In this document: in pieces, positions 20,201 through 28,578 of the stretch | Layout: every line of letters begins with the position of its first letter | How positions within the stretch are numbered: position 1 is the stretch's first letter | From: Gordonia pseudamarae | GTDB lineage: Bacteria; Actinomycetota; Actinomycetes; Mycobacteriales; Mycobacteriaceae | Length of the DNA stretch: 64,000 nt | Reading direction: 5' to 3' | Assembly (NCBI RefSeq): GCF_025273675.1 | Contig: NZ_CP045809.1 | Coordinates: forward strand, 2,294,001-2,358,000 | Program-made: the position numbers and the translations under genes | Notes under the pieces: model-generated | Told to the model about the DNA's origin: nothing | Database searches by the model: none | The model's input: only the letters and a program-made list of their open reading frames with translations

Positions 20201-23200
20201 GGAGAGGCATGGGGCAACGGCAGCACCCCCACCGACTGGGAGTGCTGGCGGATCAGTGCTCCGCGCGAGCAGATCGACGCCGCGCTCGCGGCCGAACCGC
20301 GCGCCTACATGACCATCGTGCAGGCGCCCGATGACTGCGTGATCGGCGGTGACCCGCAGGCCTGCAAGCGGGTGATCGAGGCGCTCGGCAACCCGCCCAA
20401 CATGTACCTCGGTCTGGACATGGTGATCCACTGCGAGGCGATGACACCGTTCACCGACGTGTGGCACCGCATCCACTCGCGGGAGACGTTCGAGGCGCCG
20501 GGTATCCGGTTCTACAGCAACGGCCACGCCGGCGCGTACACCCCGACACGGGAGGCCGCCGCCGACGCCATCACCCGTCAGGCCCTCGAACCGATCGATT
20601 TCCCCGCGACCGTCCGGCAGGCCTACGACGACGGTGTCCGGGTGTTCATCGAACACGGCCCGCGCGGCACCCTGACCGCCGCGATCACCAAGATCCTGGG
20701 CGACCGGCCACATCTGGCGGTCGCGCTGGACGCGCAGGAACGACGCGGATTGCGTGCCCTGGCCGAAGCGGTGTCCAAACTGTGGGTGCACGGGGTCCCG
20801 GTGGCGCTGGAGGGTTTCGACAACCGCATCGCGGTGTTGCGCGACCAGCAGGACACCGATGCCGCGGCAGGCGCCCGCACCTTGAGCTTCGCCGGTCACT
20901 GGCCCGACATCGTCGACGGCGCGGCACCGAGCGCGGCACCCGCCCAGCGTCCGGCCACAGTGCCCGCCCGATCTTCGGTGGCACCGCCGCAGCACACCGC
21001 CATCAAGACGAAAGTGCTTGAACCAGTGACTGTTTCCCCAGCAACAGTTTTGTCAGCGCAGAATGAGAGTGCCCCGATGTCAGCACCCGACGCCGTCGGC
21101 GTTTCCGCCGTCGCCGCCGATACCACGCCCGCACAACATATGGCGCCGGCGCCGTCGTATCCGCCGGCGGTCACGTTGCCGCAGACCGTGGTCACCCAGA
21201 CCGAGTACGTGAGTGTGCCCGGTGCCGCCGGTGCTCCGGCCGCCCCCGCGGCGGCCGTCGGCGATCAGACCGCGGCAGCCCTGGGCGTCGTCGAAGCGGT
21301 GAGCGGTGCGCAGAGCGCATTCGTCGAGCGGCAGGCGCAGGCGCATGCGGCGTTCCTGGAGACCCGTGCGGCGATGCTGGCGATGGTGGCCCGCCGCCGG
21401 GGCGAACTGCCCGGCCGGATCGTCGCCGGTGCGGTCGCCCCATCACCTGTGGTCACCGCACCTGCCGTCACCGCGCCCGCGCTGAACACCGCCGTCAGTG
21501 CACCCGCCCCCCAGGCGGTTCCGGCCCCCCAGTCGGTTCCGGCATCCCAGGCAGCTCCGGCGCCGGCTTCTCCCGCGCCAGCTGTCAAGGCACCTGCACC
21601 GCAGGCTCCGGCCGCACCCGCCCCGGCGGCGCCGGCTCCCGCCGCACCCGAGAAGGTACTGTTCACCCGCGCCCAGCTCGAAGTGCTTGCCGGCGGCAAC
21701 ATTTCGGAGGTCTTCGGCCCCGAGTTCGCCGAATACGACCAGTACGAGCGGCTCGTGCGGATGCCCGAACCGCCGCTGCTGTTCGCCGACCGCGTGATCA
21801 GCATCGACGGCGAACCGGGCACCATGAAGACCGGCACCATCGTCACCGAAACCGACGTCGACCCCGACGCCTGGTACATGCACAACGGACGCATGTCACC
21901 GGGTGTGGTCATCGAGTCGGGGCAGGCCGACCTGCTGCTCGCCTCGTGGCTCGGTGCCGACTTCACCAACCGCAGCGAACGCGTCTACCGGCTGCTGGGT
22001 TGCGATCTGACGTTCATGGGTGAACTGCCCAAGGGCGGGGAGACCCTGCACTACGTGATCCACATCGACGGTCACGCCAAGACCGGCGACACCCGGCTGT
22101 TCTTCTTCCATTACGACTGCTACATCGGTGACCGGCTGATGATCTCGGTCCGTAACGGTCAGGCCGGGTTCTTCTCCGACGCCGAGCTCGCCGACTCCGA
22201 CGGTGTGCTGTGGGATGCCGCCGACGACGCCCCCCGCGAAGGGGCCCGCCGCGACACGCCGCCGCAGGTCACCACCAAGCGGTCGTTCTCCGCGGACGAG
22301 CTGACGGCCTACGTCGAGGGCCACGCCTACACCTGTTTCGGTGAGGGTTTCGAGCGGGCCGCCGCGCATTCGCGTACCCCGTCGCTGCCCAAGGGCCCGC
22401 TGCGGTTGTTCGATGAGATCGCAGAGTTCGATCCCGAGGGCGGCCCGTGGGGCCGTGGCTACCTGCGTGCCCGTGCGCACGTGCCGGCCGACTCGTGGTT
22501 CTACAACGGTCATTTCAAGAACGACCCGTGCATGCCGGGCACGCTGATGGCCGACGCCGCCACCCAGGCGCTCTCGTTCGCGATGGCCGCCTACGGTTTC
22601 ACCATCGAGCACGACGGTTGGCGGTTCGAGCCGGTGCCCGACGAGATGAGCCGGTTCGTGTGCCGCGGTCAGGTGATCCCCGACGCCGATCACACCCTCG
22701 ACTACGAGGTGTTCATCGAGGAGATCGTCGACGGACCCATCCCGACGGTGTACGCGGCGCTGCTGTGCCGCAGCGACGGTTTCAAGGTGTTCCATGCCCG
22801 GCGCTTCGGTATCCGGCTGGTCCCGGACTGGCCGATGCCGCCCGGCGCACCCGGCCCGGTGCACATCCTGGAAGGCACCACCGACGTGCGCGGTGACTAC
22901 GGTGCGCTGCTCGCCTGCGGTCGCGGTATGCCCTCGGATGCGTTCGGCGAACTGTACAAGCCGTTCGACGGCACCCGTCGGGCGCCGCGCCTGCCGGATG
23001 AGCCGTACCACTTCGTCTCGCGCATCATCAGCGTCGACAGCCCGCCCGGGGTGCCCACCAAGGGCGGTACCTGCATCGCCGAATACGATGTGCCCGCCGA
23101 TGCCTGGTACCTGGCCGACACCCATTCGGACGCGGTGCCGCTGTCGGTGCTGATCGAGATCCTGCTGCAGCCGTGTGGCTGGCTCTCCTCGTACAACGGG

Positions 23201-23977
23201 TTCGCCGCCAATCGTCCCGACGATGTGTTGTTCCGCAACCTCGACGGCAAGAACATCACTCAGCTGCGTCCGGCGAAGGTCGGCACCTTGCGGGTGTCGA
23301 CGACGATGGAACGCTTCGCCGAGGGCGGCGGGTCGACGATCTGCTTCTTCGACGTCGTCTGCACCCAGAACGACGAAGTGGTCATGACGATGAACACCGC
23401 GTTCGGATTCTTCAAGCCGGAGGCGATGGAGAACCAGGTGGGTCTGAAGTCGCCGCAGTTCACCCTCGACGGGCTGAACGCGGAGGCCCCGGTGAACGTC
23501 GAGTATCTCGGCCCGGAGCTGTCCGGTGCGCCGTACCTGCATCAGGGCCGGTTGCAGGTTCTCGATCGCGTCAAGTTCTGGCCGGGTGCCGGTGAGGCCG
23601 GTCTGGGCCGCGCCGTCGCCATCTACGACGTGCATCCGGAGGCGTGGTTCTTCAAGGCGCACTTCTTCCAGGATCCGGTGCAGCCCGGCTCGCTGGGCCT
23701 GGAGGCGATGCAGCAGTGTGCCCGTGCCGCGGCCCGGCTCGCCGGTGTCGCCGACGGTGCCACGCACTTCGAGCAGGTCGCCCACGACCAGTCCTTCGAC
23801 TGGAGTTTCCGCGGCCAGGTCACCCCGCTGGCCAAGCTGGCCCGCTCGGCCGTGGAAATCCTGTCGGTGGACACCGACGAACGCGGCACCCTCGTCGTGT
23901 TCAACGGCACCTTCTGGGTCGACGACCTGTGCATCTACGAAACCAAGAAGATGGGCGTCCGCGCCGTCCGCGCCTGA
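17270..23977 (+). CDS. pfaC: PfaC-type synthase with built-in PfaB-like AT (KS-CLF-AT-DH-DH)
   Basis: A 2,235-residue multifunctional protein. KS (1-425): Cys in YALDAACASSLYAIK, His in VDCHATGTVLGDATE, GNLGHTITVSGAAS. Chain-length-factor-like KS (about 440-690): the active Cys is replaced (GFTVSSEELSGITAL). AT (about 845-1180): AIGLSSGETNSLMAFG keeps the serine but has Leu in place of the usual His of GHSxG, as in PfaB-like ATs. After an Ala/Pro-rich linker there are four hot-dog units, i.e. two FabA-type dehydratase pairs: WYMHNGRMSPG (about 1537), YNGHFKNDPCMPG (about 1746), VPLSVLIEILLQPCG (about 1956) and FKAHFFQDPVQPG (about 2130). No ACP, thioesterase or acyltransferase follows. It overlaps pfaA by GTGA and is followed by a terminator. 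Confidence 0.92.
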   Translation: MSNAPIAATPIAIVGRSCLLPGAPTPQDLFEATLAGRSLLTPTPRDHWRGVDPAALAASDKSGLRVASATGGNVADTLLDLSDFAALIPDFDRLDPLVGWLGHCARQALPGQETVPRTGLIVGNLSYPSTLNTAFVESVWSGADDVDPRNRFSSGLPVHLVAGALGIDGPAYALDAACASSLYAIKLACDALRDGEADLMLTGGVNGADDLFLHLGFTSLRALSPSGRSRPFHAEADGLVPSAGAALVALKRLADAERDGDHILGVIRGVGLSNDGRQSGILAPAASGQTAAMRDALAQAGLTPADVDYVDCHATGTVLGDATELESLREAYGDAPLKLGALKGNLGHTITVSGAASLVNVLSAMEAGTLPPSLCDTQTPALADTPFTLVTEPTRWDGAVKTAAVSNFGFGGNNAHLIVQNYVPAEHRAPAVPPAPPAGDIVICGLGAVTGDTADADDFRRRALGAEAEPSALDQVQLELVGLGFPPSELKGSLAQQTTVLAASAQALREISTEGDRTGVVIGMGCDAMIGRQRLRVLHADDDAWLTANAASAPQLTADGVVGTMPNIPANRIHAQRDFRGFGFTVSSEELSGITALKVAARALRSGELDTVVAGAVDLCREPAHERAADAVTGAAGQHGDAAVVFVLKRRADAVAAGEPILAVLETDTPDTDTPGAETRDAETRDAETRDAESAAFAHDGFTQARFGRTHAASAAVEIAAQVMALGSRVRVEASGAQPAPGRDSAQVRVAALGGRTDSIGVRVDVDAPAPLARGPLPISERYAAASRAELLEALRRAEPGGDGPVRCAVVADNPDTLAVLRRGAADQLARGDAPAGPGILFAEAPISGEIGFAFTGAAAAYPGAGREMLLAWPEVAEALAHRFPGGADLVPQLHGDDITGLDAYFQLTGCAVVCQTQAEFSRTVLGLQPSAAIGLSSGETNSLMAFGVWRDLQPMLAEIVESGMYGQQITGECRIAGEAWGNGSTPTDWECWRISAPREQIDAALAAEPRAYMTIVQAPDDCVIGGDPQACKRVIEALGNPPNMYLGLDMVIHCEAMTPFTDVWHRIHSRETFEAPGIRFYSNGHAGAYTPTREAAADAITRQALEPIDFPATVRQAYDDGVRVFIEHGPRGTLTAAITKILGDRPHLAVALDAQERRGLRALAEAVSKLWVHGVPVALEGFDNRIAVLRDQQDTDAAAGARTLSFAGHWPDIVDGAAPSAAPAQRPATVPARSSVAPPQHTAIKTKVLEPVTVSPATVLSAQNESAPMSAPDAVGVSAVAADTTPAQHMAPAPSYPPAVTLPQTVVTQTEYVSVPGAAGAPAAPAAAVGDQTAAALGVVEAVSGAQSAFVERQAQAHAAFLETRAAMLAMVARRRGELPGRIVAGAVAPSPVVTAPAVTAPALNTAVSAPAPQAVPAPQSVPASQAAPAPASPAPAVKAPAPQAPAAPAPAAPAPAAPEKVLFTRAQLEVLAGGNISEVFGPEFAEYDQYERLVRMPEPPLLFADRVISIDGEPGTMKTGTIVTETDVDPDAWYMHNGRMSPGVVIESGQADLLLASWLGADFTNRSERVYRLLGCDLTFMGELPKGGETLHYVIHIDGHAKTGDTRLFFFHYDCYIGDRLMISVRNGQAGFFSDAELADSDGVLWDAADDAPREGARRDTPPQVTTKRSFSADELTAYVEGHAYTCFGEGFERAAAHSRTPSLPKGPLRLFDEIAEFDPEGGPWGRGYLRARAHVPADSWFYNGHFKNDPCMPGTLMADAATQALSFAMAAYGFTIEHDGWRFEPVPDEMSRFVCRGQVIPDADHTLDYEVFIEEIVDGPIPTVYAALLCRSDGFKVFHARRFGIRLVPDWPMPPGAPGPVHILEGTTDVRGDYGALLACGRGMPSDAFGELYKPFDGTRRAPRLPDEPYHFVSRIISVDSPPGVPTKGGTCIAEYDVPADAWYLADTHSDAVPLSVLIEILLQPCGWLSSYNGFAANRPDDVLFRNLDGKNITQLRPAKVGTLRVSTTMERFAEGGGSTICFFDVVCTQNDEVVMTMNTAFGFFKPEAMENQVGLKSPQFTLDGLNAEAPVNVEYLGPELSGAPYLHQGRLQVLDRVKFWPGAGEAGLGRAVAIYDVHPEAWFFKAHFFQDPVQPGSLGLEAMQQCARAAARLAGVADGATHFEQVAHDQSFDWSFRGQVTPLAKLARSAVEILSVDTDERGTLVVFNGTFWVDDLCIYETKKMGVRAVRA
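19301..19345 (+). repeat. Three in-frame tandem 15-base repeats in pfaC
   Basis: The unit GAAACCCGGGATGCC is repeated three times without change (19301-19315, 19316-19330, 19331-19345), encoding ETRDA three times. Just upstream GATACCCCC occurs twice, giving a DTP-rich lead-in. The repeat lies in the linker between the chain-length-factor domain and the AT domain. Confidence 0.9.
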
Positions 23978-23993
23978 GCGCTACCCATAGACG

Positions 23994-24031
23994 AATCCAC
24001 CCCGCCTCCCGGCGGGGTGGATTTGTTTGAT
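23994..24031 (+). terminator. Intrinsic terminator of the pfa operon
   Basis: A perfect 13-base stem (AATCCACCCCGCC at 23994-24006 with its complement at 24011-24023), loop TCCC, followed by the T-rich tail TGTTTGAT. It starts 17 bases after the pfaC stop. Confidence 0.85.
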
Positions 24032-24420
24032 CACTGATGTAGCCACGCCCACGCACGACAGAACCCGATCCCCGGGCGGTCTCCCGCAGGGCCGATCTCC
24101 TCGAACGCCTTGGCTGTGTCAGTCAGGTGCGCGGCAACCGACTCGTCACGCACATGGGTGTCGATGATGGCATCGATATCACGGTCGGCGACCGCCAGGC
24201 GCTGGTCGTTGTAGCGGAGGAGGAATCTGGTGTGTTGGTCGGGCACCTGCCACGACTCGGCTCCGGCCGGTACGCGGCCCAGCGACCCGCGAATCGCGTC
24301 GAGCTCGGTGCGGTACCCGGTAAGGCCACGGTCACCGAGCGCGGGCAGATAGGCGACCGGGTCGATGGTGAAGAAGTCGCAGTCATTCCGGAATTGGAAA
24401 TCAATCATCAATTTGACCAA
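24031..24420 (-). CDS. Hypothetical protein
   Basis: A 129-residue leftward reading frame, MVKLMIDFQF... ending FCRAWAWLHQ. I do not recognise a family. It is acidic, with balanced composition (DFFTIDPVAYLPALGDRG, TRFLLRYNDQRLAVADRD, AIIDTHVRDESVAAHL), no signal peptide and no membrane segment. That composition and the lack of a better frame on either strand suggest it is a real cytoplasmic protein. It converges on the pfa operon: its stop abuts the tail of the operon's terminator. A start at the second methionine (MIDFQF) is equally possible. Confidence 0.55.
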   Translation of the reverse strand: MVKLMIDFQFRNDCDFFTIDPVAYLPALGDRGLTGYRTELDAIRGSLGRVPAGAESWQVPDQHTRFLLRYNDQRLAVADRDIDAIIDTHVRDESVAAHLTDTAKAFEEIGPAGDRPGIGFCRAWAWLHQ

Positions 24421-24453
24421 CCGTGACGGCTGAACCTGTGCTGCTGCAGCGGC

Positions 24454-24840
24454 TTAGGGGAGGACCTGCTCGGCCAACGTCAATGTCGTACGTCGAGCCG
24501 AGTCGGACCGGTCGGCTGAGTAACCGTACTCGCGTTCGACCGTCGCGATCCGCACCTGATACTGCGCGTACCACTCCTCACGGCCACGCTTCTGGACGAC
24601 CCGATGGTCGACGACACGTTTCCAGGCATGCGCGGCCTCGGGAGATGCCCAGTACGAGACGGTGATTCCGACGTCCTCGCGTGCGGACTCGACTCCGAGG
24701 TATCCGGGCTGCTGCGCGGCAAGCCGGTCCATCGCCTCGGAGGCGGCCGCGTAACCGTTGTCGCCGTCGGTGCGGATCGAAGTGAAGATCACCGCCGTGT
24801 ACGGCGGGTCCGGCGTCGATGCGATGCTCACCGCAATCAT
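24454..24840 (-). CDS. Antibiotic biosynthesis monooxygenase (ABM)-fold protein
   Basis: 128 residues. The segment YTAVIFTSIRTDGDNGYAAA, the middle MDRLAAQQPGYLGVESAR and the following ITVSYWASPEAAHAWKRV are the ABM-superfamily signature of a ferredoxin-like dimeric barrel (compare 'QPGFLGVES...ISYW' in the family). Members range from haem-degrading enzymes to quinol monooxygenases and orphan stress proteins; this one has no feature that narrows the function. The C-terminal piece REEWYAQYQVRIATVEREYGY is also typical. It is leftward, between the hypothetical gene and fabH, with no overlap with either. Confidence 0.8.
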   Translation of the reverse strand: MIAVSIASTPDPPYTAVIFTSIRTDGDNGYAAASEAMDRLAAQQPGYLGVESAREDVGITVSYWASPEAAHAWKRVVDHRVVQKRGREEWYAQYQVRIATVEREYGYSADRSDSARRTTLTLAEQVLP

Positions 24841-24919
24841 TGTGCCGTGAGCAACCGTGTCGGGCGGATACCGCCTCGGCGGTGACCCTCACCCGGCCGC
24901 AGAGGTCGATGCAGGTAGG

Positions 24920-25939
24920 TCAGACGACCGGTGCCGGGGGCATCGCGACGATCTGCCCCGAATAGCTCAGCCCGGCACCGTAACCGAGCAGCAGCGCGGT
25001 GTCGCCGGGCTTGGCGCGGCCGGACTTGAGCAGCTCGTACATGGCGAGTGGGATCGATGCGGCGGCGGTGTTGCCGGTGTATTCGATGTCGTCGGCGACG
25101 GGCACACCCTCGCGCAGTTTGAGGTTGCGGGCCAGCAGTTCGTTGATGCGGGCGTTGGCCTGGTGAGGGACGAAGACGTCGATGTCCTCGGCGGTGAGGC
25201 CGGTGACCTCCAGGGTGCGCCGGGCCACCTTGCCCATCTCGAAGGCAGCCCAGCGGAACACTGCGGTACCGTTCATCCGCATGTACGGGCGGTCGGTGTG
25301 GCTGGCGCCGAGCAGGTAGTCCTTCCAGTCCATCGACTGCTGGATCAGCTCGCTCTGCGAACCTTCGCTTCCCCACACCACCGGGCCCATCTGCCGGGTG
25401 GGGGTGGGGCCGACGACGACCGCACCGGCACCGTCGCCGAAGATGAACGCGTTGCCCTGGTCCGTCATGTCCAGTGACATCGAGATCTCCTCGGCACCGA
25501 TGATGAGAACACGGGTGGCGCTGCCCGCCCGGATCATGTCCTGGGCGACCGACATCGCATAGCCGAAACCGGCACAACCGACACTCAGGTCCATGGCGGG
25601 AACACCGTTGGCGCCCACCGCGGTGGCCACCGGCGGCGCGGCCGACGGGATGCAGCGGCCGTGGGTGCTGGTGGCCAGGATGAGTGCGTCGACGTCGGCA
25701 CCGGTCAGGCCCGAGTTGGCCAGCGCGGCCCGGCCCGCCGCCACGGACATGGTGGTGATGTTCTCGTCGCGGCCGCAGAACCTGCGGGTCTTGATCCCGG
25801 TGCGGGTGTAGATCCACTCGCTGTCCACATCGATGTTCGCGCAGATCTCGTCGTTGGTGACCAGCCGTTGGGGCCGGTACGCGCCGATGCCGAGGATGCC
25901 GATGTTGCTGGTGCCGGTTGGCGTCGCGAACGTGACCAT
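24920..25939 (-). CDS. fabH: Beta-ketoacyl-ACP synthase III (KAS III, FabH-like)
   Basis: A 339-residue thiolase-fold enzyme that condenses an acyl-CoA starter with malonyl-ACP to begin fatty acid chains. The triad is complete: Cys in MDLSVGCAGFGYAM, His in VFVPHQANARINELLA, Asn in IEYTGNTAAASIPLA. GDGAGAVVVG and LLLGYGAGLSYSGQIV are further family motifs. The start ATG at 25937-25939 gives MVTFATPTGTSNIGILGIG. It is transcribed leftward, toward the pfa operon, and is not cotranscribed with it. Whether it is the cell's main FabH or a paralogue that supplies the neighbouring Pfa synthase cannot be told from one window. Confidence 0.9.
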   Translation of the reverse strand: MVTFATPTGTSNIGILGIGAYRPQRLVTNDEICANIDVDSEWIYTRTGIKTRRFCGRDENITTMSVAAGRAALANSGLTGADVDALILATSTHGRCIPSAAPPVATAVGANGVPAMDLSVGCAGFGYAMSVAQDMIRAGSATRVLIIGAEEISMSLDMTDQGNAFIFGDGAGAVVVGPTPTRQMGPVVWGSEGSQSELIQQSMDWKDYLLGASHTDRPYMRMNGTAVFRWAAFEMGKVARRTLEVTGLTAEDIDVFVPHQANARINELLARNLKLREGVPVADDIEYTGNTAAASIPLAMYELLKSGRAKPGDTALLLGYGAGLSYSGQIVAMPPAPVV

Positions 25940-26110
25940 GGCGGTGAGTTGTCCTTTGCTGCCGACGAGATGTCGCTCGATATGCGACCGATGTCTTGCA
26001 GCTGAACCTAGTAGATGGCCCTAGGGCCGCCACCGGCAGGTTGCCTACAAGCACCATCGATCAGACGTCGCCGGATAGTCCGTAGGGATCGGTCGGACGC
26101 AGAGGTACTG

Positions 26111-27010
26111 ATGGGTCACACTGGAATCGTGATGCGCGGATACTCTCGGTTTCTCGTTATCGTCGTGATGATCGCTGGTGCCTTGCTCGCGATGGCTCGG
26201 GTCGTACCCGATGGTGAAGCAGCGCCGACCCTAGCAGTCGGATCGTCCGCCTATTCGATGAGTTTCGGCGGCCAGGACCGTCACTACCGGGTGTATCGTC
26301 CGGCGACGATCGCAGCCCGTGCGCCGCTGGTGGTCGTACTGCACGGCGGAGCCGGATCCGCACGTCAGGCCGAACGCGACTACGGCTGGAACCGCCAGGC
26401 TCAAGCCGGTCGGTTCATCGTCGCCTATCCCGATGCGGTGCGCAGGTCGTGGAATGCGGGAACGTGTTGTGGCCCGGCCGCGTCGGCGAGGCTGGACGAT
26501 GTGGGGTTTGTTGAGGCGGTGGTGCGTCAGGTCGCCCGTCGCGCCCCGATCGACCCCCGCCGGGTATACGTGACCGGAATGTCCAACGGGGCCATGCTGG
26601 CACTGCGGATAGCGTGTGAAGCAAGCACATTTGCCGCGGTCGCACCGGTGGCCGGAACTCTGGTAACGGCGTGCCCGGCCCCGCGACGGCTCTCGCTCCT
26701 GCAGATCCATGGGACCGCCGATCCGCGGGTGCCGTACGGGGGTGGTCCCGGGCAGGGGCGCCGCATCGATGGGGATGCGCGTGTCGACGGACCGGCGGTC
26801 CCCGTGATCAACGCGAGGTTCCGGGCGGCCAACACCTGCGCACCGCCACGTCGCACGGTGGCCGGGGTGGTCACCACGTTGGGCGCACAATGCCCCGGTG
26901 GCCGTGAGGTGCGGCTGGTGAGTATCGACGGTGGCCGACATGTCTGGCCGACGTCGAGCTACGACGCCACGGCCATGATCTGGCAGTTCTTTGCCGCCAA
27001 TCCACGCTGA
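26111..27010 (+). CDS. Exported PHB-depolymerase/feruloyl-esterase-like hydrolase (LpqC type)
   Basis: About 299 residues. An N-terminal signal segment (RGYSRFLVIVVMIAGALLAM, then GEAAP) indicates secretion; there is no lipobox cysteine. The alpha/beta-hydrolase core shows PLVVVLHGGAGSARQ (oxyanion region), the nucleophile in VYVTGMSNGAMLALRIA, Asp in LLQIHGTADPRVPYGGG and His in DGGRHVWP. This is the carbohydrate-esterase-1 / poly(3-hydroxybutyrate) depolymerase-like family. The substrate is unknown; cell-envelope or plant esters are possible. ATG 26111 follows AGAGG (26100-26104) at a good distance; ATG 26132 would give a more conventional signal peptide. It is divergent from fabH. Confidence 0.8.
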   Translation: MGHTGIVMRGYSRFLVIVVMIAGALLAMARVVPDGEAAPTLAVGSSAYSMSFGGQDRHYRVYRPATIAARAPLVVVLHGGAGSARQAERDYGWNRQAQAGRFIVAYPDAVRRSWNAGTCCGPAASARLDDVGFVEAVVRQVARRAPIDPRRVYVTGMSNGAMLALRIACEASTFAAVAPVAGTLVTACPAPRRLSLLQIHGTADPRVPYGGGPGQGRRIDGDARVDGPAVPVINARFRAANTCAPPRRTVAGVVTTLGAQCPGGREVRLVSIDGGRHVWPTSSYDATAMIWQFFAANPR

Positions 27011-27115
27011 CGTCCTCGTCGGCCGCATCTGAACATCTGCCCGACGGGAACGACGATCGGTGCCGCGGTGACCGGTGTCGCGGGTGTTGGGTGTTGCCGG
27101 TGAGAGCACTCCGGC

Positions 27116-28546
27116 TCAGGACGGTGTTGCCGCCGGATCGTCCGTCCGGCCGGATGCGCCGGTGCGCGGCAGGATCAACCAGGCGGCCACAGAGCCGGCA
27201 ACCAGGAACAGCGCGCCGATTCCCAGACCGGCCCGTAATCCGGTTGCGACGTCGGTGTATTGGGCGGCAATCGTGACGAGCACAGCAAGGCCGATGGTGC
27301 CGCCGAGCTGGCGTGAACTGTTCAGCACACCGGAGGCGACACCGGCGTCGGAGGGGTCGACACCGCTGGTCCCGGCCACACCGACCAGCATCATCGACCC
27401 GCCGATACCCGTGGCGGCGACCATCGACGGCAGGAAGATCCCCAGCCAGAAGTCGAAGTCATCCGGGAGACGCGCGAACAACGCCAGTCCGAGCGCGCCG
27501 ACCAGTCCGAGCACGGTGATCGTGTTGCGTGGTCCGAACACCTTCACCACCTTGGTCGCGATGGCGATGCCGAGGACCACGAAGAAGCAGAACGGCAGGA
27601 ACAACACGCCCGCGAGGTCGGGGTCGGTGCCCCACACGGTCTGCACATAGAGCGAACAGAAGTAGAACGCCGCCAGTTGCCCGGCGGCCAACATGAAGCC
27701 GAACACGTTGGCACCCAGGATACTTCGGGTGGCCAGTACCCGGATCGGCATCATCGGGTGGTCGCCGCGCCACTCGGTGAACCCGAATCCGGTCAACAGG
27801 ATCAGGGCCGCGCCGAAGCCGACCAGGGTATGGGCCGAGCCCCAACCGTGGTCGCCGGCCGCGGTCACGGCGTAGACGAGCACTGCCAGACCACCGGTCA
27901 CCAGAATGCCACCGAGGAGGTCGATCCGCCCGTGTCCGCGTTCGCCGTCATGCACGCTCACCACTGCGGTGACCAGCGCGATCAGCACTATGGGAACGTT
28001 CACGAGCATCACCGCCCGCCAGTCGAACCAGTCGGTGAGCAGGCCGCTGGCCACCACCCCGACCGCACCGCCCGCGGCGCCGGCACCGCCCCACACACCC
28101 ATCGCCCTGGCACGCGAACGGTCGTCGGCAATGGTGGCGACGAGGGCGAGGGCGGCGGGTGCGAGCAGCGCACCGGCCAGGCCCTGTGCCACCCGGGCGG
28201 CGATCAACAGTGCCGGACCCGTGGCGAGGCCACCGGCGATGCTGGCGACGGCGAAGCCGGTCAGACCGGTCAGGATGATCCGGCGTCGGCCCCACAGGTC
28301 ACCGAGACGTCCGCCGACCAGCAGGAACCCGGCGAAGCTGAGAAGGTAGGCGCTCACCACCCATTGCAGGCCGCTCTCGCTGAAGCCGAGATCGGTGCGG
28401 ATGTCGGGGAGGGCGATATTGACCAGCGACATATCGAGCGCTACCAGGAACTGCAGGATGAATACCGTCGCGATCAGCATCCCGGTCGACCGTTGGGAGG
28501 GGCCCGATGGTGGGGCGGTATCGGCGGGGTGGGTGGGTTGCGGCAT
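27116..28546 (-). CDS. MFS drug:H+ antiporter, 14-TMS EmrB/QacA type
   Basis: 476 residues with about 14 hydrophobic segments. Motif A-like GGRLGDLWGRRRIILTG, the antiporter motif C region (GAGAAGGAVGVVASGLL), and FILQFLVALDMSLVNIALPDI in the first membrane helix (motif D1 of the 14-TMS family) place it with multidrug efflux proteins. The ATG at 28544-28546 was chosen because it starts a short cytoplasmic leader just before the first helix; upstream in-frame sequence contains the operator region. It is divergent from the TetR gene at 28695, and repeats in the shared gap make control by that TetR protein likely. The substrate is unknown. Confidence 0.88.
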   Translation of the reverse strand: MPQPTHPADTAPPSGPSQRSTGMLIATVFILQFLVALDMSLVNIALPDIRTDLGFSESGLQWVVSAYLLSFAGFLLVGGRLGDLWGRRRIILTGLTGFAVASIAGGLATGPALLIAARVAQGLAGALLAPAALALVATIADDRSRARAMGVWGGAGAAGGAVGVVASGLLTDWFDWRAVMLVNVPIVLIALVTAVVSVHDGERGHGRIDLLGGILVTGGLAVLVYAVTAAGDHGWGSAHTLVGFGAALILLTGFGFTEWRGDHPMMPIRVLATRSILGANVFGFMLAAGQLAAFYFCSLYVQTVWGTDPDLAGVLFLPFCFFVVLGIAIATKVVKVFGPRNTITVLGLVGALGLALFARLPDDFDFWLGIFLPSMVAATGIGGSMMLVGVAGTSGVDPSDAGVASGVLNSSRQLGGTIGLAVLVTIAAQYTDVATGLRAGLGIGALFLVAGSVAAWLILPRTGASGRTDDPAATPS

Positions 28547-28578
28547 TGGCCAGGTGTCCTCACGGTCAACGATTACGT

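Noticed and set aside
17813..20995. Antisense open frame of about 1,060 codons opposite pfaC
   Set aside because: Same artefact; the sense strand encodes conserved KS, CLF and AT domains.
26017..26028. Twelve-base palindrome GGCCCTAGGGCC between fabH and the esterase gene
   Set aside because: Short and GC-rich, so expected often by chance in this genome; position is not tied to a clear promoter.
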